Below, piece by piece: positions 24,516 to 30,031 of a DNA stretch of 39,958 nt. Position 1 is the first letter of the stretch. Every line of letters begins with the position of its first letter. Origin of the DNA: Bacillota bacterium. GTDB taxonomy: Bacteria > Eremiobacterota > SpSt-956 > JAKJGF01. Made by a program: the position numbers and the translations under genes. The notes beneath the pieces are model-generated. The model had not been told where the DNA came from. It searched no databases and saw only the letters and a program-made list of their open reading frames with translations. The stretch is taken from contig JAKPQU010000211.1 in NCBI GenBank assembly GCA_029555925.1, positions 1 through 39,958 of the forward strand, read 5' to 3'.

Positions 24516-24562
24516 TTAATCAATTGATAAATATTGTATTTATTATTATCTTTTGATATAAT
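24503..24562 (+). promoter_or_regulatory. Promoter and possible operator of the MqsR-like/Panacea operon
   Basis: TTGTAT (24534-24539), a 17-base spacer and TATAAT (24557-24562), preceded by TGA as an extended -10. Just upstream, AATCAACTGA (24503-24512) and AATCAATTGA (24518-24527) form a direct repeat with 15-base spacing. The second copy lies within the palindrome ATCAATTGAT (24519-24528). These may bind the HTH domain of the antitoxin for autoregulation. Confidence 0.5.
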
Positions 24563-24600
24563 AATATAAAGAAGGTATAAAATTTTGAAAGGTTACCTGA

Positions 24601-24942
24601 ATGAGTTCTATAGATGAAATAAACAAAGTTATAGTTGATATAAATATGGCAATAGTAAGTAAAAACATAGTCTTCGTTAGCAGAATGGATAAAACAAAAG
24701 TAACTTTTTCAAAGAAAGCGGCTATAAAAGAGCTTAATAGTCTTACATATAAAGATTATCATAAAGGCCCGGAAGGTGATAGAGATTCTTCTCAGGGAGA
24801 AGTATGGATCTTTGGTAAAAAAATAAATAGTGAAAAGATTTATATAAAATTAAAATTACAGAATAAAGCAGGTTTGAGTTTTGTAAAAATAATATCTTTT
24901 CATCCTGCAATATATGATATGGATTTACCTTATGACAGATAA
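24601..24942 (+). CDS. MqsR-like toxin
   Basis: Protein of 113 aa. From about residue 45 it follows the MqsR-type pattern: LNSLTYKDYHKGPEGDRD, GEVWIFGKKI, then EKIYIKLKL and IISFHPAIYDMDLPY. Members are small ribonucleases or translation inhibitors with a RelE-like fold. SD GAAAGG lies about 8 bases before the ATG. The partner antitoxin starts 22 bases downstream. The toxin-antitoxin order is toxin first, as in mqsRA. Assignment is by motif resemblance only; the mechanism in this subgroup is not established from the sequence. Confidence 0.7.
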   Translation: MSSIDEINKVIVDINMAIVSKNIVFVSRMDKTKVTFSKKAAIKELNSLTYKDYHKGPEGDRDSSQGEVWIFGKKINSEKIYIKLKLQNKAGLSFVKIISFHPAIYDMDLPYDR

Positions 24943-24964
24943 TACACGGGAAGGAGGAGAGAAA

Positions 24965-25993
24965 ATGTTAATAGAGAGCAATCAAAAATTATCTGTAAAA
25001 AATATATTTACACAGGTTTGTATTGAATGTGACGGAGAAAATATTGAGTATATTGAAAAACCTGATACAGTAGAAATAAGAGGAGAAGAAATACATGTAA
25101 TGGCAAAATACTGGTTTTGCAGGGATTGTGGAACTGATTGGGAATTTTTCGATGAAGGAGAGTATGATCAATTAGATGAAGCTTACCGCATTTATCGTAA
25201 CATACATGGGATGTTACAGCCGGAAAAGATAAAAGAATTAAGAAAAAATCTTGGTTTCACTCAGGGAGAACTTGCTAAGATTTTTGGCTGGGGAGCAGTA
25301 ACTATTTCCCGTTATGAAAATGGAGCTCTTCAGAGTAAAGCTCATGATGAACTTTTAAAATTACTTGAAAAACCTGAAATGTTTTATCAGTTTATAAAAG
25401 AAAAAAATAACCTGGAAAATAAAGATAAATATTTGCAGCACATAGAGCAGACTTTAAATTTAGAAAAAGAATTACCTGTTAGTTTTTTAGAAAATTTATT
25501 ATCCGGTAAACCTGATGAATTCAATGGTTTTCAGGAAGTTAATATAGATAAAATAAAAAATCTTATATTATTTTTCTGTAAAGATGATGGAATATATATA
25601 ACAAAATTAAATAAATTATTGTTTTTTGCCGATTTTAAATATTTTAAAGGATACTCTCACAGTATAAGCGGTATGAGGTATAAACATTTACCCTATGGCC
25701 CGGTACCGGAATATTATCGCAGTATTCTTGAATTGCTTGTAAAAACAGGCGAATTGGAAGTAGAGTATAAAGACTTTGGTGATTATATCGGAGAATTATA
25801 TAAAAGTATAGAAACCACTGATTTGAGTGTATTCTCTGATGCAGAACTTGAGATATTACTTGAAGTAAAAAAGAAATTTGCCAGATCTGGAAGTAAAGAA
25901 ATCAGTGAAATATCACATAAAGAAAAGGCTTACAGGGAAACAAAAGAAAATCAATTAATATCGTATTTTTATGCACAGGAACTTCAGATATAA
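24965..25993 (+). CDS. Antitoxin: MqsA-type zinc finger + HTH + Panacea (SocA-like) domain
   Basis: Protein of 342 aa. The start at 24965 is set by a perfect AGGAGG just upstream; an earlier in-frame ATG at 24914 would overlap the toxin gene and lacks such an SD. Zinc ligands are C19-x2-C22 and C52-x2-C55. The HTH_XRE domain is at about 85-130 (LGFTQGELAKIFGWGAVTIS). The Panacea domain is at about 200-300 (ITKLNKLLFFADFKYF, YGPVPEYYRSI). Panacea is known as an antitoxin domain paired with many unrelated toxins. A zinc finger and HTH of the MqsA kind fused to it implies both toxin binding and autoregulation. It belongs with the toxin gene 22 bases upstream. Confidence 0.85.
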   Translation: MLIESNQKLSVKNIFTQVCIECDGENIEYIEKPDTVEIRGEEIHVMAKYWFCRDCGTDWEFFDEGEYDQLDEAYRIYRNIHGMLQPEKIKELRKNLGFTQGELAKIFGWGAVTISRYENGALQSKAHDELLKLLEKPEMFYQFIKEKNNLENKDKYLQHIEQTLNLEKELPVSFLENLLSGKPDEFNGFQEVNIDKIKNLILFFCKDDGIYITKLNKLLFFADFKYFKGYSHSISGMRYKHLPYGPVPEYYRSILELLVKTGELEVEYKDFGDYIGELYKSIETTDLSVFSDAELEILLEVKKKFARSGSKEISEISHKEKAYRETKENQLISYFYAQELQI

Positions 25994-26157
25994 ATGTTGT
26001 AAAATCCGATTAGAAAGCGACAAAGATAAAGGATAATTTATTCATACATTATAAGATCCATGGAAGCAGTAGAAGGAGAAAGAATTTCTATAACTATATC
26101 GGGGGTACCCGAGACAGCCTATATCATCTTTTAGCTTATCTTTATCACAGACAACTT
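25994..26157. other. Convergent gap with inverted GATAAAG segments
   Basis: The gap lies between converging transcription units. AAAGATAAA near 26021 and TTATCTTTATC near 26138 are inverted, and GGGTACCC sits in the middle. It could act as a loose bidirectional terminator. A 24-codon frame here (26060-26134) has no support. Confidence 0.3.
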
Positions 26158-26703
26158 TCATAGTTCGCCTGTGTATATGTTCGTGTCATAATAAAACGGC
26201 ACTCTGTCGCCTGTTTTACATTTTTTAAATAGTTCCATGAGTTTTTCTATTAACAATCCATAGTTTTCATCAACGGGCCGCGGGGAATAGGATAAAGACA
26301 GGAATAATCCCTTGATTTCTTCAAAAGTAATCATCGCTTTATTAGGGAAAACTGTTTTTTCAAATTTTGTGCGACAGCTAAAAATAGCTGCAATGATAAG
26401 GCCCCAGCAGACAGTATTAATAAGAGAACGAATAATGCCGGAAACTGTGTAAAAAATAGCTATATTATTTGTAGTCCATCCATATTGATAGGACATGAGA
26501 GGAATAAGGGTATTTGCAACAGAGAAAATGATTGTTTCAATTAAGAAAATTCCCAGTGCAACCAGGGTAAAAATAGAAATCTTCGGGTAATTTTTCATGT
26601 TTGTAAGAGCTATAAAAATACCTGCAGACCATACTATAAATAGAGGACACTGTATAAGAAGGTTTGATAATATTCCTGCAAAACTGCTGTTCAGTGAAGA
26701 CAT
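26158..26703 (-). CDS. Four-helix membrane protein, last gene of the MNT-HEPN-ASCH operon
   Basis: Protein of 181 aa that I do not recognise. Hydrophobic helices lie at about 9-33, 42-66, 83-103 and 91-112 (the last two may merge). A soluble C-terminal tail of about 70 residues follows (TFEEIKGLFLSLSYSPRP and a Lys/Cys segment). SD AAAGGAG lies about 10 bases before the ATG. It is 61 bases downstream of the ASCH gene on the same strand, so cotranscription is likely but not proven. If it belongs to the conflict module, it could be the membrane effector or an anchor. Confidence 0.6.
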   Translation of the reverse strand: MSSLNSSFAGILSNLLIQCPLFIVWSAGIFIALTNMKNYPKISIFTLVALGIFLIETIIFSVANTLIPLMSYQYGWTTNNIAIFYTVSGIIRSLINTVCWGLIIAAIFSCRTKFEKTVFPNKAMITFEEIKGLFLSLSYSPRPVDENYGLLIEKLMELFKKCKTGDRVPFYYDTNIYTGEL

Positions 26704-26764
26704 ATTTATATACTCCTTTCTTCTGAAAATGTAATTTTCATTCTCCTTTGTGACATTTTTGTCA

Positions 26765-27106
26765 TTAATGTTCTATAAATGATTCAACCGGCTCAAGTTC
26801 TATTACAATCACTCCCAGTTCTTCTTTCTCAGGCGGATAGATTTCTTTTAAAATCCTTAGAGTTTCCTCTTCTGTTGAGCCGGGAGCTATAAGTTCTAGC
26901 TTTTCATATTTCAACATATCTTCAAATGATTTATAATAACGCACATCTTTTACAGATATTGACTGAGTCTCGGAAGCAGATTTCATCATGATAGAATCGC
27001 CGGATTTTATCTTTTTAATATTTTTATAACCCACTCTGATTTCAAGCTTTTTTCTGCCTTCTTTGATAAAAGTGAGATATTCCTGTTTTATCATCATTTC
27101 TTTCAT
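26765..27106 (-). CDS. ASCH-domain protein
   Basis: Protein of 113 aa that is entirely one ASCH (PUA-like) domain: YLTFIKEGRKKLEIRVGY (10-27), IKSGDSIMM (about 33-41), a central strand set, and a C-terminal GVIVIELEPV strand. ASCH domains bind RNA or modified nucleotides; some are amidohydrolases or RNases. The Lys-x-x-Glu-x-Arg element (K20/E22/R24) is the family's usual active or binding patch. It starts 14 bases after the HEPN stop, with AGGGG as SD, so it belongs to the same operon. Confidence 0.8.
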   Translation of the reverse strand: MKEMMIKQEYLTFIKEGRKKLEIRVGYKNIKKIKSGDSIMMKSASETQSISVKDVRYYKSFEDMLKYEKLELIAPGSTEEETLRILKEIYPPEKEELGVIVIELEPVESFIEH

Positions 27107-27120
27107 AAATATACCCCTGT

Positions 27121-27519
27121 TCAGTTCATTTTCTGTTCAATCATTATCTTTATTGTATCCAGAAATATTCTGGTTTTATCAATCCAGGGACAGACGAAAT
27201 CTTCTTTCATTATTACAAAATCTGCATAGTCACTTTCCTGTCTGTTTTCAAAAAGTTCGTTATATAATACTCCCGACGCTTCAGAAATCAGACCCGGTCT
27301 GACAAAATATTTGTTAAATAGACTTCTTATACCTGTATGCTTGGATGATGAAAGATTTTCTGTTAATAATAGGGCACATACTGAATAGAAACAGGCATAA
27401 TAAAGGCGGTTAACACAGGTGTTCCAGTGATTATATTTACCCATAAGTTCTGCTTCTTCCAGTGTTTCATAGGCTCTGTCCATTTTATATAAAATAATTT
27501 TTTTTATTTCATCAGTCAT
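27121..27519 (-). CDS. HEPN-domain protein (UPF0332 type), toxin of the MNT-HEPN pair
   Basis: Protein of 132 aa, all helical. The UPF0332/HEPN marks are NRLYYACFYSVCALL (37-51), the SSSKHTGIRSLF segment (about 57-68) and ENRQESDYADF (about 90-100). The usual RNase motif R-x4-6-H is not obvious, so it may act through the nucleotidyltransferase-controlled Arg/Tyr residues instead. It starts within the stop codon of the MNT gene (ATGA overlap), which fixes it as that gene's partner. In such pairs MNT adenylylates the HEPN protein and neutralises it. Confidence 0.85.
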   Translation of the reverse strand: MTDEIKKIILYKMDRAYETLEEAELMGKYNHWNTCVNRLYYACFYSVCALLLTENLSSSKHTGIRSLFNKYFVRPGLISEASGVLYNELFENRQESDYADFVIMKEDFVCPWIDKTRIFLDTIKIMIEQKMN

Positions 27520-27827
27520 AAAGTAATAGCCTCATTCATAACGTTCTTATAAAAAGGTGTAGCACGGTACAGGGAACTGTTCCATTCCTCTTTATCTCTT
27601 ATAATTGAACTTATAATTTCTTCTGTTTCCAGTTCGATTTTATATAGAGCATGCCTTATATTCTGAATTTTCTCATAATCAGGTATTTTATCCAGCAGTA
27701 TCAAAAAATCCCAGTCAGAATATTCTTCTTCCTCTCCTCTTGATCGGGAACCATAGAGTATAATCTGAGCAGCGGGGTCTATTTTTAGCACTGTTTCCTT
27801 TACTGCTTCTAATAGCTTATTTTTCAT
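27516..27827 (-). CDS. Minimal nucleotidyltransferase (MNT), antitoxin of the HEPN pair
   Basis: Protein of 103 aa. The polymerase-beta nucleotidyltransferase signature is complete: ILYGSRSRGEEEEYSDWDF (19-37), i.e. GS-x-x-x-G followed by D-x-D, then LILLD. It acts by transferring AMP to its HEPN partner. SD AGGTGG lies 8 bases before the ATG. It is the first gene of a minus-strand operon MNT-HEPN-ASCH-membrane protein, with ATGA overlap to HEPN. Confidence 0.9.
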   Translation of the reverse strand: MKNKLLEAVKETVLKIDPAAQIILYGSRSRGEEEEYSDWDFLILLDKIPDYEKIQNIRHALYKIELETEEIISSIIRDKEEWNSSLYRATPFYKNVMNEAITL

Positions 27828-27993
27828 AATTATTCCACCTGATTCATAATTTTCTATAATCCTTTTAAAAATATAATAACATAAAAAAATAGGATAAGAA
27901 AGATTGTTTGTTTTTTTGTGTTATGATAAAATTACTGTATGGATATTCTCTATAGATAGTTTTTACATTACCGGTTACAATTTTCATAAGCCT

Positions 27994-28866
27994 ATGAGAA
28001 AAGATTTAATAAAAAAAGAAATCATAAAGAAAATAAAAGACAAAGAAAAAGAGATTGAATTCTCACTGGGAAGTATGCTCTCTGAAGTGGCAGAACATAC
28101 TTCTGCGGAATATATTAATATTATTAAATCACTTACGGATAATGTCATAACAGAAGATAATGTGATTAAACATATTGAAATATGGGCTAAAACTCTGGGT
28201 AAAACAGGTTTCCTGAGTGACGAAATGAGAAGGGAACTGTCTGAACACCCGGTAAATATAGCAGAAAACCTTAAAACTCCTCTTGATAATATCATGTCAT
28301 ATATGCAGGAAGAATGGAATAATTCTGCATATATGTTTGAAGAACATTTTAAACAGAAACACAGAATTTTCGCCCGTACGGAATCCTTTAGAGATGACGG
28401 AACCACTCCCTGTCAGAAAGGTTCTTCTATTACCCTGACAGAGATTTTTTCTTTAATTATTAATGCCACATCTGCCCCTCTGACAGGTAAAGGGAGAGCT
28501 AATCTGTTAGAAAATATTTCATCCATATGTACAGGATTGATATTGCCTGTCCTTGATGCTTCAGCTATTTCCCTGACAGTTGATTTACTCGGCCCTCATG
28601 TAGCCCTTGGAAGTCCTTCTGTTGCTTTTGCCTCCAATGTTATAAAGGACATTTCTTCTCTTGAGAAAAAATTAAAGGAAGGAAAAGAAAAAGTTAAAGA
28701 AAATTTAACAAAGAACAGCAAAAATTTTAAAGAAAATATTCAATATAACCTGGAGAAAGCATTTTTTCAGGTCAATTCGTCTATAGCAAAAGAAATACTC
28801 GAAAATCTTTTCTGTAAACAAAATTACCTCCTTCTTCCCTTTACCCCACTTTTTTCAGTGAATTAA
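27994..28866 (+). CDS. Orphan protein with a central hydrophobic segment
   Basis: Protein of 290 aa from the ATG at 27994. An upstream TTG at 27904 would add 30 residues but is an unlikely start; neither has a good SD. The family is not recognised. The N-terminal 165 residues are helical and charged. A hydrophobic, Gly/Ser-rich block follows (ICTGLILPVLDASAISL, then LLGPHVALGSPSVAFA, at about residues 173-214). A Lys-rich coiled coil ends the protein (SLEKKLKEGKEKVKENL). The layout recalls a membrane-inserting or dynamin-paddle-like segment between helices, but that is only a resemblance. It stands alone between the MNT operon and the universal stress gene. Confidence 0.5.
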   Translation: MRKDLIKKEIIKKIKDKEKEIEFSLGSMLSEVAEHTSAEYINIIKSLTDNVITEDNVIKHIEIWAKTLGKTGFLSDEMRRELSEHPVNIAENLKTPLDNIMSYMQEEWNNSAYMFEEHFKQKHRIFARTESFRDDGTTPCQKGSSITLTEIFSLIINATSAPLTGKGRANLLENISSICTGLILPVLDASAISLTVDLLGPHVALGSPSVAFASNVIKDISSLEKKLKEGKEKVKENLTKNSKNFKENIQYNLEKAFFQVNSSIAKEILENLFCKQNYLLLPFTPLFSVN

Positions 28867-28875
28867 TTATTTTAA

Positions 28876-28938
28876 AGTGAAAAATGAAAAAAACGCGATT
28901 TTACTTGCTTTTCACTTTTTACTTTTCACTTTTCACTA
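28876..28938. repeat. GTGA/TCAC-class heptamers forming a loose hairpin
   Basis: AAGTGAAAAATGAAAAA on the left and CTTTTCACTTTTTACTTTTCACTTTTCAC on the right are roughly complementary, with the right arm made of 7-base TTTTCAC units. The element lies after the stop of the orphan gene and could terminate it. Confidence 0.6.
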
Positions 28939-28946
28939 TTTATACC

Positions 28947-28975
28947 TTGCCATAGTCAGAAAACTGTGTTATGAT
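28947..28975 (+). promoter_or_regulatory. Sigma70-like promoter of the universal stress gene
   Basis: TTGCCA (28947-28952), a 17-base spacer and TATGAT (28970-28975). The expected start is near 28982, about 70 bases upstream of the chosen ATG. Confidence 0.65.
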
Positions 28976-28996
28976 CTAAGTAGCTTAATTCAATTT

Positions 28997-29024
28997 AATA
29001 GCGCACCTAAGGCGCTATTTTTTT
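28997..29024 (+). terminator. Intrinsic-terminator-like hairpin inside the usp leader
   Basis: AATAGCGC (28997-29004) and GCGCTATT (29012-29019) form a perfect 8-bp stem with a 7-base loop, followed by a run of T's to 29024. It lies after the usp promoter and only 12 bases before the SD AAGGGAGGA, so it is positioned as an attenuator rather than as an end of the upstream gene. Confidence 0.6.
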
Positions 29025-29051
29025 AAGCAAAATAAAAAGGGAGGAATGGAA

Positions 29052-29909
29052 ATGATTAAAAGTATTCTTGTACCTATGGGAACATCGGCATGTTCTCATA
29101 ATGCCCTTAAAACAGCAATCAATCTGGCCAATTTTGTTAAAGCAACAGTCAGACTCCTCTATGTTGAAGATACAACGAAAATGGTACAGGTTATTCTTAA
29201 ATATAGAATGGCATCGGCAGGTATTTCTCTTGATCTGCCGGGCCTTAATCTGCAGCAGCATGAGATAAGAGTAATACAGGATGAAATAGATAAGGAAAAA
29301 GAACAGGTCAATAAATTCTATGACAGTCTGAAAGATACCATAGAAGGAGACCATTCGCTTGTTGTAAGAACAGGAGAAATACATAAAGAAGTTCTCTCTG
29401 AAGCAAGAGCATTTGACCTTATAGTCATGGGAAAGGCTCTTAAAACAGGACATACTGGTGAACTTCAACCGCCTGTTTTTAATGTGGTTAAACATGCAAA
29501 CAGGCCTGTTATTGCCCTCTGCGAAGGAGAAAGCGTGGGGAAGAATATATTGATTGCCTATGACGGTTCAAGAGCAGCAAATAACGCATTGAGAGTAACG
29601 GGCGATATTATAAGTGCCATTGCTCCTGATGTCGTAAATGTACTTACAGTGAAACACAGTGAAGAAGATGCAAAATCTCTTCTTGAAGAAGTGGAAAACT
29701 ATTTCAGACCTTATAAGTTGAATATTGAAAAGATCTGGAAAAGCGGAAGAGCTTCTGAAAATATTATAAAAACGGCGGAAGAAAAAAAATGCACCTGTAT
29801 AGTTATGGGTGGCTACGGGGATAATAAAATTAAAGAATTCCTTATGGGTGGAACAGCAGAAAAAGTTCTCGTAAATGTTGATATACCGGTAATGGTATGT
29901 AATGCGTGA
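29052..29909 (+). CDS. Universal stress protein, tandem UspA domains
   Basis: Protein of 285 aa. The start at 29052 is preferred because AAGGGAGGA ends 6 bases before it; the ATG at 29046 touches the SD. Two Usp domains are visible: residues 1-150 (MIKSILVPMGTSACSHNAL...LIVMGKALKTG) and about 160-285 (NILIAYDGSRAANNAL...CIVMGGYGDNKIKEFLMGG). The second keeps the ATP-site pattern G-x2-G-x9-G, with Gly where Ser/Thr usually follows; the first lacks it. It is probably an ATP-binding stress or metabolic regulator in the cytoplasm. The final Asn-Ala and the stop TGA are read from the heptamer array. Confidence 0.85.
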   Translation: MIKSILVPMGTSACSHNALKTAINLANFVKATVRLLYVEDTTKMVQVILKYRMASAGISLDLPGLNLQQHEIRVIQDEIDKEKEQVNKFYDSLKDTIEGDHSLVVRTGEIHKEVLSEARAFDLIVMGKALKTGHTGELQPPVFNVVKHANRPVIALCEGESVGKNILIAYDGSRAANNALRVTGDIISAIAPDVVNVLTVKHSEEDAKSLLEEVENYFRPYKLNIEKIWKSGRASENIIKTAEEKKCTCIVMGGYGDNKIKEFLMGGTAEKVLVNVDIPVMVCNA

Positions 29910-29933
29910 CGCGTGACGCGTAACGCGTGACGG
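29901..29933. repeat. Heptamer repeat array E (RACGCGT orientation)
   Basis: AATGCGT GACGCGT GACGCGT AACGCGT GACG. The first unit supplies the last two codons and the TGA stop of the usp gene. In this reading direction the repeat carries TGA or TAA every 7 bases, shifting frame each time, so all three frames close. Confidence 0.85.
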
Positions 29934-29975
29934 GAGAAATGAATTTTCAGTTTTGGCCGAAACGGTTATGGTAGT

Positions 29976-30016
29976 CAGTGAGTAGTGAGTTAATAAAATC
30001 TACTCACCACTCACTG
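29976..30016. terminator. Bidirectional hairpin between convergent genes, built of GTGAGTA heptamers
   Basis: CAGTGAGTAGTGAGT (29976-29990) pairs with ACTCACCACTCACTG (30002-30016) with one mismatch, around an 11-base loop. The plus-strand usp gene ends 67 bases before it and the minus-strand VIT/vWA gene ends 16 bases after it, so it can close both transcripts. Each arm consists of two heptamer units of the GTGA class. Confidence 0.65.
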
Positions 30017-30031
30017 CTTACCGGAATGATT

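Noticed and set aside
24914..24964. Longer N-terminus of the Panacea antitoxin
   Set aside because: That start overlaps the toxin gene and lacks an SD, while AGGAGG sits just before the ATG at 24965 and the zinc finger begins soon after.
26060..26134. 24-codon frame in the convergent gap, possible antitoxin fragment
   Set aside because: Too short, no partner, no SD at proper distance. Kept only as gap content.
27904..27993. TTG start of the orphan gene near 28 kb
   Set aside because: No SD, a rare start codon, and the added 30 residues are hydrophobic and AT-driven. The ATG at 27994 is more plausible, although its SD is also poor.
29052..29909. Reading the usp gene as an antiporter-linked tandem Usp
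   Set aside because: There is no membrane segment or transporter neighbour. It is a stand-alone tandem Usp.
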